Positions 27,783 to 36,853 of a stretch of 64,000 bases of DNA are shown piece by piece. The DNA is from Nitrososphaerota archaeon. GTDB taxonomy: Archaea > Thermoproteota > Nitrososphaeria > Nitrososphaerales > Nitrososphaeraceae. The translations under genes were made by a program, and so were the position numbers. The stretch covers positions 38,312 to 102,311 of the forward strand of contig VBPX01000041.1 of the NCBI GenBank assembly GCA_005877075.1, written 5' to 3'. The notes beneath the pieces are model-generated. The model worked only from the letters and a program-made list of their open reading frames with translations, made no database searches and was not told where the DNA came from. The number at the start of each line of letters is the position of its first letter. Positions within the stretch are counted from its first letter, which is position 1.

Positions 27783-27914
27783 ATAGTACCTTCATTAGTA
27801 AAATGGTTTTCCGATTATTTGATAGCACAACTAAAAGAGCAATTGCCAAGAGAAGCGAAGACTCAAGGTTGGAAGGGCTTTAAAGAGGCAATTAATAATA
27901 TTGGGCGCGAATAG
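27783..27914 (+). other. Open frame without a normal start codon
   Basis: 43 codons from an ATA at 27783 read plausibly as protein (VPSLVKWFSDYLIAQLKEQL then PREAKTQGWKGFKEAINNIG) and end at TAG 27914. An in-frame ATG at 27777 is separated from it only by a TGA. It may be a small gene with a nonsense change or error, or chance. Confidence 0.25.
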
Positions 27915-27943
27915 TAATAAGCCAATAATATCTGACTTCCTCT

Positions 27944-28543
27944 ATGGATTTGGAGTGGGCTGTATTAGTAGCCGCAATTTCTGCGTGGGCCACTTTATTT
28001 ATTGGGCTCATCACGCGTGACTTGGTAAAAAGACAATTTGAAGAACAATTTGAATCTAATAAAAAACAGCACCAAGTTCAAGGTCTACTTGAAGCATTTA
28101 AAATCCTTGATAAGGAAGATCATAGAGAGTTTCGAAAAACAGTATTCATTCAATATTTTGAATATTTTGAAAATGGAGATGTAAAAGTATTTAAACACAA
28201 TGCAGTCGCGAATGTCATGGCAGATTTTGATATAATGGGCAAATTAGTAAAGTCTAACAATATTGATAGAGATGAATTTTTAGAGGAATATGGTTCACTC
28301 GCTTACCGGTGTTGGAAATGTCTCGAGGATCACATAATACATGAAAGAGAGGAGAGAAAATTTCCTCCTTTTATGACTTGGTTTGAGTGGCTAGCAAAGG
28401 AAGGATACAAATATTGGAAGGAGGGGCATAAGCCTCAAGGTTATGACTTCGATGATACTGTCTTATTTCATCCACATGATCCTGCTAAGAAAATAGATTT
28501 TCGATCCAAACCTAAATGGAAAGGGAAAGGTAGCCCGATTTGA
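27944..28543 (+). CDS. Membrane-anchored hypothetical protein
   Basis: 199 residues from an ATG. Residues about 5-25 (WAVLVAAISAWATLFIGLIT) form one membrane helix. The rest is a soluble, aromatic- and charge-rich helical domain (FIQYFEYFENGDVKVFKHNA, ADFDIMGKLVKSNNIDRDEF, AYRCWKCLEDHI). The layout recalls small membrane proteins of the DUF4760 type, but I am not sure of that family. No enzyme motif is visible. Confidence 0.7.
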   Translation: MDLEWAVLVAAISAWATLFIGLITRDLVKRQFEEQFESNKKQHQVQGLLEAFKILDKEDHREFRKTVFIQYFEYFENGDVKVFKHNAVANVMADFDIMGKLVKSNNIDRDEFLEEYGSLAYRCWKCLEDHIIHEREERKFPPFMTWFEWLAKEGYKYWKEGHKPQGYDFDDTVLFHPHDPAKKIDFRSKPKWKGKGSPI

Positions 28544-28887
28544 TATTGAGGCAACCAATAATAGTTTAAACCTGCTTATAGTATCACTGTTGGTTTGGTT
28601 TACGTTGTTTAAATGATTCCAATCTAAAGATTTATGCAACATATACTACATTTATTAACGCAAAATAAATACTGTATGCTGTGCAAGTTCAAGAGCTATC
28701 AAGAGTAAGAACTTGGGTCCAGTTACCAAAACTCTATACAAATAAATACCGATTTATAACAATCCTGTTTAATTCATTTACGACTGCTTATCAATAATTA
28801 AATAGTAATTTATAGAAAAAGCGTATTTATGAGAGTAAATGATACGCATACCCATATTCATTGGTTGTAATGTTTGGGGTGTAGATT
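28544..28887. other. Intergenic region, no gene seen
   Basis: 344 nt of AT-rich sequence before the ABC ATPase. I find no convincing ORF, tRNA or repeat on either strand. Several TATA-like runs (for example AATTTATAG near 28808) could drive the downstream gene. Confidence 0.5.
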
Positions 28888-29670
28888 GTGAAATTACAAG
28901 TTAAAAATTTATCCAAAAAATTTAGAACAAGCAGTTCAAATTCTGAATACGTTACTGCTATTGAAAATATTGATCTTACAATTAACGATGGTGAATTTGT
29001 TTGCATTGTAGGTCCATCGGGTTGTGGGAAATCTACTCTTCTTAACATTCTTGCGGGACTTGACAAACCTACTGAAGGTGAAATCATACTGAATGGTCAT
29101 CAAATTAAAGGAACTGGGCCTGATAGAATTATTGTCTTCCAGGAGAATGCTTTGTTTCCATGGCTCAAAGTAATCGAAAATGTTGAGTTTGGTTTAAAAA
29201 TGGCAGGGTTGCAGAAAGATAAAAGACGACAAATTGCATTGAGCCATTTAGAAACAATGCAACTGACAAAATTTGCCGATTCTTATGTCTATCAATTATC
29301 TGGCGGCATGAAGCAAAGGGTAGCCCTTGCTAGGGCACTTGTTATGGATCCTGACATATTGCTTATGGATGAGCCATTTGCCTCTCTAGATTCTCAAACA
29401 CGAGATTTACTGTCGGTTGAACTACAACTTATTTGGTCAAAAACTAGAAAAAATATTATTTTTGTAACTCATAATATAATGGAGTCTGTTTGTCTTGGAG
29501 ATAGAATATTTGTATTTACCAATAGACCAGGAAAAATCAAAAAAGAAATTACGGTTCAACATAGAAGGCCAAGGCTTAGCGAAGACGATGAACTCCAACC
29601 TTATTACAGGGAGGTTTTGAGTGAATTGAAAAGCGAAATCAGCGCTGCGCGCAAACAGAAATTGGATTAA
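28888..29670 (+). CDS. ABC transporter ATP-binding protein (nitrate/sulfonate/taurine type)
   Basis: 260 residues from a GTG start. Walker A GPSGCGKST at about residues 43-51, the Q-loop in IIVFQENALFPWL, the signature LSGGMKQRVALARAL, and Walker B ILLMDEPFASLD. The sequence is closest to the SsuB/TauB/NrtD class that energises uptake of sulfonates, nitrate or similar anions. No permease or substrate-binding gene is adjacent, so the substrate cannot be set. Its end overlaps the convergent MetF-like gene by 4 nt. Confidence 0.92.
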   Translation: MKLQVKNLSKKFRTSSSNSEYVTAIENIDLTINDGEFVCIVGPSGCGKSTLLNILAGLDKPTEGEIILNGHQIKGTGPDRIIVFQENALFPWLKVIENVEFGLKMAGLQKDKRRQIALSHLETMQLTKFADSYVYQLSGGMKQRVALARALVMDPDILLMDEPFASLDSQTRDLLSVELQLIWSKTRKNIIFVTHNIMESVCLGDRIFVFTNRPGKIKKEITVQHRRPRLSEDDELQPYYREVLSELKSEISAARKQKLD

Positions 29671-30437
29671 TTTTCCTTCAGTTTCATTACAAGATCTAAA
29701 CCATCTTCAAAACTATTCGGTGAGCACAAAAGTATTTTTTCTGTTAGAGTGGCTGCTTCTCGAACAAAATTTTCTGGTTCGTCTCTATATGATCTCCAAT
29801 CCAGACCTATTTTCTGCGCTGAGATTTCGTTCCTTTTGGAGGGACACATGATGCATGGTATAACATCAATGCCATATGGTGCAGACATTTTAATAATTTC
29901 TTGTAGATTGTGTATAGAACTTATTGATTGTGTAACAAACGCACGCGGTCTTGCTTCAAGCTTATTTTTGATTTTCGCTGTGTCACTTATTTTGCTTGGA
30001 ACTGATAGGTCAAATTTTATGTAATTGTTAAAACTATGCGATGATAGAATCCTGACAATCTTTGTAGGTGGGATATCGAAAATTTTATTTCCAATAATTG
30101 GTTCATCTCCACGAAGAATTAAGATGCTATAGACTCCACAGAATATTGCTTCAGACACAAACTGGAATATCGATATGAGATTTTTGTCATAAAGTCTACA
30201 CGTACAACTTATCGGTTTTGAAATTCCTAGTCTTTTTAACATTGAAACAAGCATTAAACTGGAGACTCTTGGTACGCCCAGTACATTATCTGTCAAATGT
30301 ATTCCGTCAACAAATTCTGATATTTTTTTTGCCCTTGACATAAAGAGGTCTATATTCTTGTTTATTGTATCATGATCAAAATAATTATTGTAAAGAACCT
30401 TTGGAGGGTTCATTTCATAAATAACTTTAACATCCAT
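29667..30437 (-). CDS. Methylenetetrahydrofolate reductase-like protein
   Basis: 256 residues with the MetF TIM-barrel pattern: DGIHLTDNVLG, ISCTCRLYDKNLI, YSILILRGDEPI (the ILxLRGD motif), then PRAFVTQSISS and IPCIMCPSKRNEI. This matches the short archaeal MetF-like proteins, so a role in C1 transfer from methylene- to methyl-pterin is likely by family. Shorter than bacterial MetF (about 290 residues). Start ATG at 30437. Confidence 0.8.
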   Translation of the reverse strand: MDVKVIYEMNPPKVLYNNYFDHDTINKNIDLFMSRAKKISEFVDGIHLTDNVLGVPRVSSLMLVSMLKRLGISKPISCTCRLYDKNLISIFQFVSEAIFCGVYSILILRGDEPIIGNKIFDIPPTKIVRILSSHSFNNYIKFDLSVPSKISDTAKIKNKLEARPRAFVTQSISSIHNLQEIIKMSAPYGIDVIPCIMCPSKRNEISAQKIGLDWRSYRDEPENFVREAATLTEKILLCSPNSFEDGLDLVMKLKEN

Positions 30438-30576
30438 ATTATTTCACAATGATTATCGTAATTAAAGGCTTAACTCGTAATCTCGAAAATGTGAAATGGA
30501 GTGTTTCTGCAGAAGGCTTTTCGCTCGATAGATTTTATACTTTCTAATTATTAATAAATACAACAGATGATATTGT

Positions 30577-31164
30577 TTGTACAATGAAAAGGAAATCAAA
30601 CATTTGATTTATCCGTTTCTAAATAAAAAAGTAATCTTTCCATCATCTTCATTTCAATTAAGATTTGCGGCAGTAATGATAATAATTCATTTCACAAAAA
30701 AGATTCCGTATGTTATTTTAATAAGGAGGACTAAACTTGTGATAAATCATGCAGGTGAAATTTCCTTTCCTGGTGGCAATTTTATGGAAGAGGACGTTAA
30801 CATGTTGGGGACTGCAATAAGAGAAACAAGTGAGGAAATAGGAATCAGGATTAAAAAACAACAGGTAATTGGATATCTTAATGCAGTGAAGACACTAACT
30901 TCACAATATATTATTTATCCATACATTGCTTTGATAGGCAAGATTCCTAAAATAACCAGTACTAATTATGAGGTTGAAAAAATCATAGATGCCCCTCTTA
31001 TATCATTACTTAAAACCAGACAGAACGATACAGAACACCAGCAAGAATTTTCTATCTCCCAGTTACCTAAATTTACCTACAAAAATGAGATAATTTGGGG
31101 AGCAACAGCAAAAATATTAGTCCAACTTGCAGACCTGTTTTCTCGTGAAATAGATTTGAATTGA
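30577..31164 (+). CDS. Nudix hydrolase, CoA pyrophosphatase-like
   Basis: 195 residues from a TTG start. The Nudix box is present: GGNFMEEDVNMLGTAIRETS followed by EEIGI, matching Gx5Ex7REUxEExGU. ILIRRTKLVINHAGEISFPG upstream is the pattern of the NudL/CoA-diphosphatase subfamily (YfcD/Nudt7-like LLxxRs..l..H.GeisfPGG). It would hydrolyse CoA or related pyrophosphates. A TATA-like TTAATAAATAC precedes it. Confidence 0.88.
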   Translation: MYNEKEIKHLIYPFLNKKVIFPSSSFQLRFAAVMIIIHFTKKIPYVILIRRTKLVINHAGEISFPGGNFMEEDVNMLGTAIRETSEEIGIRIKKQQVIGYLNAVKTLTSQYIIYPYIALIGKIPKITSTNYEVEKIIDAPLISLLKTRQNDTEHQQEFSISQLPKFTYKNEIIWGATAKILVQLADLFSREIDLN

Positions 31165-31210
31165 AAGTTTTTTGAGCAAAAATACACTGGTTTGTACGGT
31201 AAGAGCTTTA

Positions 31211-31432
31211 TCAATAAGCATGTACTTCAGATTTGTGTTTTCTTAAACTTCTAAAAGTACCAAATTTCAAGGTGCATTTATCGCATTTCCAGAGATTTAC
31301 CTTTGCTTGGCTGTAAAAAGTATATGACTGATTTCCACTTTCATATTTGCGTGTACTGCTATTGTAATTCACTGGATTGTAATTTATTCTGTATTTGATT
31401 CTTGATATGTTTATTTTCAATTGTAATGCCAT
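31211..31432 (-). CDS. C2H2 zinc-finger protein
   Basis: 73 residues. The C-terminal 28 residues form one finger (LWKCDKCTLKFGTFRSLRKH then KSEVH), and the N-terminal part is basic and Asn/Tyr/Ser-rich. This is the longest of three single-finger proteins in the window. Probably a nucleic-acid-binding protein; targets unknown. Confidence 0.7.
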   Translation of the reverse strand: MALQLKINISRIKYRINYNPVNYNSSTRKYESGNQSYTFYSQAKVNLWKCDKCTLKFGTFRSLRKHKSEVHAY

Positions 31433-31545
31433 TGAATTTTTAGTATTAAAAAAGTGAAGTTAATTGATGATATAGGAATCAATCAACCTTATTTTACTAA
31501 ATCTGGAGCAACAAAACTAATATCTCATATGGAAAAAGGATCCAT

Positions 31546-32994
31546 GTGTATTTTGAAAATTTAAGAGATTACGTAGAATCTCTTGAAAAAACGGGCCAAT
31601 TGAAGAGGATAAAAACTAGGGTATCGGTAGATTTAGAAATAGCAGAGATATTGCGCAGACTAATGTATGAGAACGATTCACCTGCAGTATTATTTGAAAA
31701 TGTCGAAGGCTATAAAATCCCCGTACTTGGTAACGCATTTGGATCCATGAGACGATTAAAACTGGCTCTTGACATGGAAAATTTTGAAGAAATCGGTGAA
31801 CGTATAACCGCTTTAACAAAATTAAAAATACCTCATGGATTATTAAATAAATTTAAGGCTCTTCCAAAGTTATCTGAGATATCGGACTATGGTCCAAAAA
31901 TTACAAATGGAGGTCCAGTCACAGAAATTATTGAAACTGCTAACCCCTCACTATATACTTTACCCATTATCAAATCCTTTCCTAAAGACTCTGGGAGATT
32001 TATTACATTTGGAATTACGGTTACAAAAAATCCTGAAACACAGATTCGAAATATGGGGGTATACAGATTACAAGTAATCAATCCCAAAAAAGCCATAATG
32101 CATTGGCAAATTCACAAGCGAGGTGCATTGCATTATCAAATGAATACAGAAAAAAATCAAAATACGGCGGTTGCGATTGTTATTGGAGCTGACCCTGCAA
32201 CAATATTCAGTGCGGTTGCACCTGTTCCAGAGGGATTGGATAAACATCTTTTTGCCGGAATTACGAGAAAAAAAGGTACAAACCTGGTAAAGTGTAAAAC
32301 TATTGATGTTGATGTTCCCGCATCCGCTGAAATTGTTCTAGAAGGGTATGTTGATCCATCTGAGGTAAATATTGAGGGCCCATTTGGGGATCACACTGGA
32401 TACTATACACCGCCAGAACCTTATCCTACGTTTACCCTAACTGGTACAATGATGAGGAACAATCCAATTTATCTCACCACAGTTGTAGGTAAACCAATAC
32501 TTGAAGATGCTTACATAGGCAAAGTCATTGAAAGAGCATTTCTTCCATTAGTAAAGCTCTTCCAGCCTGAAGTTATTGATTTTTCGATGCCTGCTGCAGG
32601 TTGGTTCCAAGGCTTGGCGATAATCTCAATTAAGAAAAGGTATCCTGGACAGGCTAAAAAAGTGATGATGGGACTGTGGGGAATGGGTCAATTGTCGCTT
32701 ACAAAAATACTGATTGTGGTGGATCATGATATCAATGTGCATGACATGAATGATGTGATTTGGGCAGTAACAACTAGATCGGATCCAAAAAGAGATACAA
32801 TATTAATTGAGAATACTCCAACTGATACCTTGGATCCTGCCTCTCCATTTTTAAATCTAGGATCAAAAATGGGTATCGATGCAACTAAAAAAACAAAAGA
32901 AGAAGGTTACAATAGGCCAATCCAAGAGGAGGCTCTTCCTGATGAAAGTACTATTAGTTTAGTAACAAAAAAGTGGAGTGAATATGGCCTGTGA
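31546..32994 (+). CDS. UbiD-family decarboxylase
   Basis: 482 residues from a GTG start. Family hallmarks: NMGVYRLQVINPKKAIMHWQ with the conserved Arg/Asn, GADPATIFSAVAPVPEG, EGPFGDHTGYYTPPEPYPTF and the Glu of the catalytic region. UbiD enzymes use prenylated FMN to (de)carboxylate aromatic or alkenoic acids; archaeal members act in quinone or mevalonate-type pathways. No ubiX (flavin prenyltransferase) is adjacent. The substrate is undetermined. purC follows 46 nt downstream. Confidence 0.92.
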   Translation: MYFENLRDYVESLEKTGQLKRIKTRVSVDLEIAEILRRLMYENDSPAVLFENVEGYKIPVLGNAFGSMRRLKLALDMENFEEIGERITALTKLKIPHGLLNKFKALPKLSEISDYGPKITNGGPVTEIIETANPSLYTLPIIKSFPKDSGRFITFGITVTKNPETQIRNMGVYRLQVINPKKAIMHWQIHKRGALHYQMNTEKNQNTAVAIVIGADPATIFSAVAPVPEGLDKHLFAGITRKKGTNLVKCKTIDVDVPASAEIVLEGYVDPSEVNIEGPFGDHTGYYTPPEPYPTFTLTGTMMRNNPIYLTTVVGKPILEDAYIGKVIERAFLPLVKLFQPEVIDFSMPAAGWFQGLAIISIKKRYPGQAKKVMMGLWGMGQLSLTKILIVVDHDINVHDMNDVIWAVTTRSDPKRDTILIENTPTDTLDPASPFLNLGSKMGIDATKKTKEEGYNRPIQEEALPDESTISLVTKKWSEYGL

Positions 32995-33040
32995 TGATAA
33001 GACACTATATGATAAATATCTGCGCTGCAAATGAAGAATA

Positions 33041-33868
33041 ATGAAATTTATCCATAGCGGCAAAGTAAAAGACGTTTATGAATTCGATGGCAAAAATCTG
33101 TTATTTCACTTTACAGATAGAGTATCAGCGTATGATGTACGAATGATTACTGACATCAAAGGAAAGGGAGAAATTTTATGCAAATTCGCTGAATTCTGGT
33201 TTAAATCTTTAGATTCTAAAAATCACATGGTAAGATTAGAAGATAAGGATAAGATGGTTGTGAAGAAGCTTAGAATGATTCCCCTCGAATGTGTTGTTAG
33301 AGGGTATCTTTATGGTAGTTTATACGAACGATATAAGGATGGAGATTATGAGATGGGTTTAGAGCCCAATATGCAAATTGCCTCAAAGTTAAAGGAACCA
33401 ATATTTGATCCAACAACTAAATCAAATATTCATGATCAACCTATCTCTGAAAATCAAATCTTGGAAAAAAAAATCCTGACAGATGATAAATTAAGAACTG
33501 TGAAAGATACATCATTGAGACTCTACAAACAGATGTCAGGTCTAGCAAATGACAAAGGATTCATAATGGCTGACGTAAAATTTGAATTTGGGGAGGATCC
33601 AGATTCAGATGAAATTATTTTAGCAGATTCTCTGGGGCCCGATGAATTTAGGATGTGGATTAAGGATTCATACAAGTCCGGCGAAAAGCAAGAAAGTTAC
33701 GACAAACAATATCTCAGAGATTGGCTAACCAAAGTTGGATTTAGAGACAATATAAGTAATGCAGCTAAAAGTGGTAAAAAACCAGTTCCGCCAGAACTTC
33801 CAGCTACTGTAGTTCAAGAATTATTGAATAGATACTCTTATGTTTACAGGAAAATAGCAAAACTTTGA
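33041..33868 (+). CDS. purC: SAICAR synthetase
   Basis: 275 residues. GKVKDVYEFDGKNLLFHFTD (ATP-binding start), IPLECVVRGYLYGSLYERY and DPTTKSNIHDQPIS are family signatures. It joins aspartate to CAIR in purine synthesis. purS is at 56764. ATG at 33041; 46 nt after ubiD. Confidence 0.96.
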   Translation: MKFIHSGKVKDVYEFDGKNLLFHFTDRVSAYDVRMITDIKGKGEILCKFAEFWFKSLDSKNHMVRLEDKDKMVVKKLRMIPLECVVRGYLYGSLYERYKDGDYEMGLEPNMQIASKLKEPIFDPTTKSNIHDQPISENQILEKKILTDDKLRTVKDTSLRLYKQMSGLANDKGFIMADVKFEFGEDPDSDEIILADSLGPDEFRMWIKDSYKSGEKQESYDKQYLRDWLTKVGFRDNISNAAKSGKKPVPPELPATVVQELLNRYSYVYRKIAKL

Positions 33869-33913
33869 TCTATTTGCTCCATAATTCTATATAATTATAT
33901 GCGTGCGAAAGCT

Positions 33914-34342
33914 TTATTCTACTCTTACCCTTAGCAGTCCCTTTGCTTCTGAACAGGCTAGGGCGTTTATGAGGTCCCTTGGAATATCAGCTGCCGATTT
34001 GTCACATGATATAATCAGTGTCCTAGAATCAACATAAGTTGATTTTCTCAACACTATATCGTGCTTGTGTGTAATTTCTAAACTGTCACTACCCAATCCA
34101 ACCAAATCAAACTGATAAGGTTCTACAATAATTTGCATTTTTACGACATTCCCTCTAGTTTTCAATCTCCTTTTTAACTCAAAATCCAAATCATCACATG
34201 CTTTGTTGGCTGAAACTCCAACAATACAATCACCTTTCTTAGTCAGATTGGGATCCTTTGTTATTTCAATTGTTTTTGGATGAAGCGAAAGAATATTTTG
34301 ATGACCTTGAAATTGTATTTCTTCCTCCAAAGATAGGTTCAT
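33914..34342 (-). CDS. DUF371 family protein
   Basis: 142 residues matching the archaeal DUF371 pattern: FQGHQNILSLHPKTIEITKD, KKGDCIVGVSANKACDDL, and DIVLRKSTYVDSRTLIISCD. The biochemical role is unknown. The gene lies next to the proteasome alpha gene but divergent from it. Confidence 0.85.
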   Translation of the reverse strand: MNLSLEEEIQFQGHQNILSLHPKTIEITKDPNLTKKGDCIVGVSANKACDDLDFELKRRLKTRGNVVKMQIIVEPYQFDLVGLGSDSLEITHKHDIVLRKSTYVDSRTLIISCDKSAADIPRDLINALACSEAKGLLRVRVE

Positions 34343-34423
34343 GTTTTAAAAAATTGATTAATAATTTAAAGTATGATACTAAGGTAAACTTAAATTAAAG
34401 AATGCAAACAAGTTAGAGCTGAT

Positions 34424-35164
34424 TTGTTACCTGCAGCAGCTGGTTATGATAGAGCGATAACTGTATTTTCGCCAGACGGTAGACTATACCAAGTAGAGTA
34501 CGCTATTGAGACTGTAAGGAGAGGAACATTAGCTGTTGGAATCAAAAGCAAGGATGGAGTTGTATTGGCAGTAGAAGAAAAGGCTAGGAAATTGCAAGTT
34601 TCTGATGTTACTCAAAAAATATTTCAAATAGATGATCACATAGGTGTTGCAGCAGCTGGATATATTCCTGACGCAAGAACTCAAGTCGATCATGCGAGAT
34701 TTTTTGCTCAGAGTAATAGACTCATTTACGATGAACCTGTGGATGTAGAAGGTGTTGCAAAAAATCTTGCAGATATGGCCCAACAATTTACGCAGTATGC
34801 GGGTGTGAGGCCCTATGGTGTTGCATTAATCCTTGCAGGAGTTGATAAGAACGGTGCTTCACTTTATCAGACTGATCCTAGTGGAACTTACATTGGATAT
34901 GACGCAGTCGCAATTGGAAACGGTAGTGATCAAGTAAATGAATTCTTGGAAAAAAATTACCATACTGGCATAAGCATGGAAGACGCAAGTAGTCTAGCAT
35001 TAGAATCAATTTATTTGGTAAGCGAAGAGAAAACTGGTACAAGACATATCAAAATGGCTCAAATTGATATTGGAACAAAGACAATGAAAAGAGTTGAAAA
35101 CAATGACATTGAAAACTATGCAACAAAATCGAAAGAAAATACTAGCAAGAGAAACCCACAATAA
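34424..35164 (+). CDS. psmA: 20S proteasome alpha subunit
   Basis: 246 residues from a TTG start. YDRAITVFSPDGRLYQVEYA is the alpha-type N-terminal signature that forms the gated outer ring. VGIKSKDGVVLAVEEK and GVRPYGVALILAGVDKNG are the core strands. The acidic and polar C-terminal tail (VENNDIENYATKSKENTSKR) is likely disordered and does not show an obvious HbYX motif, which is not expected on the alpha ring. Confidence 0.96.
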   Translation: MLPAAAGYDRAITVFSPDGRLYQVEYAIETVRRGTLAVGIKSKDGVVLAVEEKARKLQVSDVTQKIFQIDDHIGVAAAGYIPDARTQVDHARFFAQSNRLIYDEPVDVEGVAKNLADMAQQFTQYAGVRPYGVALILAGVDKNGASLYQTDPSGTYIGYDAVAIGNGSDQVNEFLEKNYHTGISMEDASSLALESIYLVSEEKTGTRHIKMAQIDIGTKTMKRVENNDIENYATKSKENTSKRNPQ

Positions 35165-35232
35165 TTCTTATTCTTTATTCCCAAAATTATAGTAATATTA
35201 ATTTAAATATTCAAGAATTATTCTGAATTTTT

Positions 35233-35895
35233 GTGACAATTAAACCTGGCTCACCTGTTCCGGAATTGAAAGTAACCGAGTGGGTTCAAGGTGGACCTAT
35301 TAGTCTGAAAGATTATCTAGGTAATGTCGTTGTGGTAGAAGTGTTCCAAGTAAATTGCCCAGGATGTTTTATCTACGGGATACCTGAAGCAATAGAGACA
35401 TATCACAAGTATAGGAACAAAGGAGTTGTAGTTTTGGGGCTTGCTACCGCATTTGAGGATTTTGACAAGAATACTATTGAAAATCTAAGACTTTTATTGA
35501 CTGAAAACAGGGTTATAGGCGAAACTCTCACGACACTTACATATCAGAGTAAGTTACTAAATGAAGGAAAGTTGTCTTACAATATACCCTTCCCTGTGGG
35601 AATGGATAAGCTTGAAAAAGAAAAATTGCCAATTGAAGACAAAAGAATTATGGAATTTGTTAATGCAAATATTCTTGATTTTGATTTGTATCATCAAAAG
35701 GATAAGGAACAAATTATATCACGTGTTAAATCATATCTGGAGTCAAAACCATACAGTCCGCTTACTTTTGAAGAATATTCATTAAGAGGCACACCATCAA
35801 CAATATTCATCGACAGAAAAGGTATTCTACGCGAAACGACTTTTGGATCTAATGGTATAATGGCCAGTACTGTAGAAAAATTATTATCAGAATAG
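35233..35895 (+). CDS. Thioredoxin-fold (TlpA/AhpC-like) protein
   Basis: 220 residues from a GTG start. FQVNCPGCFIYG places a CxxC (C42, C45) in the thioredoxin active site; KPGSPVPELKVTEWVQG and the strand VVVLGLATAFEDFD fit the AhpC/TSA-TlpA superfamily. A long insertion lies between the second and third strand, and GTPSTIFIDRKG is the cis-Pro region. Without a signal peptide it should be cytoplasmic. Likely a disulfide reductase or peroxiredoxin-like protein. Confidence 0.85.
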   Translation: MTIKPGSPVPELKVTEWVQGGPISLKDYLGNVVVVEVFQVNCPGCFIYGIPEAIETYHKYRNKGVVVLGLATAFEDFDKNTIENLRLLLTENRVIGETLTTLTYQSKLLNEGKLSYNIPFPVGMDKLEKEKLPIEDKRIMEFVNANILDFDLYHQKDKEQIISRVKSYLESKPYSPLTFEEYSLRGTPSTIFIDRKGILRETTFGSNGIMASTVEKLLSE

Positions 35896-35912
35896 ATAAT
35901 CTACAAAATACT

Positions 35913-36740
35913 TTGATTAACCTCTGGGTCGCGCTTCCTGATTCATGTTTGATAGAATCTCAAACAATCCTAGAGAAAAGTTACAAAATTTCACAAATTT
36001 CCCGTGCTTGTTCGATATTCCGCGTTAAAAAAATTTTTATTTATCATGACAAGAGCACAAAGGTAGAAAAAATCGACAAAAAAATAGCAAAAATAATACT
36101 CGAGTATCTTGATACACCTCCGTATCTTAGGAAAAAAATTTATCCTAAAATGTGGATTTTGAAACATGCCGGAATTTTACCCCCTATCAAGTCTCCACAT
36201 CACAAAACTCTGATAGATATAAAGAATATTAAAAATAACGAGATTCGGTTTGGAATTGTAACAAAGCAAAACGATTCGTTGTATGTGGACGTAGGACTTC
36301 AGAAACTTATAAAGTATAAAGGAACGCAAATAGGAAAAAAAGTTTTAGTAAAGATTTCAAATAACGGAGAACTATCTGCGGAGGACAGTGTAAAAGAGGA
36401 GCTTGAAGGTTATTGGGGATATGATGTTCAATTTGCAGAGTCACTATCATCATTGCTAGGAAATACGAATTGCGAAATATTAATGACTTCTATTGAAGGA
36501 CTACAATTTACAAAACATGTGGATGAATTAATAGACAAACTGAAATTGTCAAAAAACCTGCTCGTGGTATTTGGTGGCCCCAAGTTTGGTTTAAGGAAAA
36601 TAATGGAATACGAAAACAAAAAAATTTCAGAGCGTCATTATTTTCTAAACATGTTTCCGGAGCAGGGTACTCAGACTGTAAGGCTAGAAGAGGCAATTTT
36701 AGGCACTTTGTCAATAGTTAACAACTACTTGCATACTTGA
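35913..36740 (+). CDS. SPOUT-family RNA methyltransferase (DUF171 type)
   Basis: 275 residues from a TTG start 17 nt after the thioredoxin-fold gene. SQISRACSIFRVKKIFIYHD at the N-terminus and VVFGGPKFGLRKI with LNMFPEQGTQTVRLEEAILG at the C-terminus match the putative RNA methylase family that in many archaea sits just upstream of rpl3, as here. The central OB-like insertion (FGIVTKQNDSLYVDVG) is also typical. It probably methylates an rRNA pyrimidine; target unproven. Confidence 0.85.
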   Translation: MINLWVALPDSCLIESQTILEKSYKISQISRACSIFRVKKIFIYHDKSTKVEKIDKKIAKIILEYLDTPPYLRKKIYPKMWILKHAGILPPIKSPHHKTLIDIKNIKNNEIRFGIVTKQNDSLYVDVGLQKLIKYKGTQIGKKVLVKISNNGELSAEDSVKEELEGYWGYDVQFAESLSSLLGNTNCEILMTSIEGLQFTKHVDELIDKLKLSKNLLVVFGGPKFGLRKIMEYENKKISERHYFLNMFPEQGTQTVRLEEAILGTLSIVNNYLHT

Positions 36741-36820
36741 TTCGATAAGAGTTAAAAAAATCATTAGATTTTTTTGAGTAGAGAATTCAAATGGAGTTAA
36801 TACTGTATTAAAGTTATTAA

Positions 36821-36830
36821 TTTATTAAAG
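36821..36830 (+). promoter_or_regulatory. Probable TATA-box of the ribosomal protein operon
   Basis: TTTATTAAAG lies 24-33 nt before the ATG of rpl3 at 36854, with an AT-rich region upstream and the long tightly packed operon downstream. Confidence 0.45.
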
Positions 36831-36853
36831 GGAAAACAAAGATTGGAATAGTC

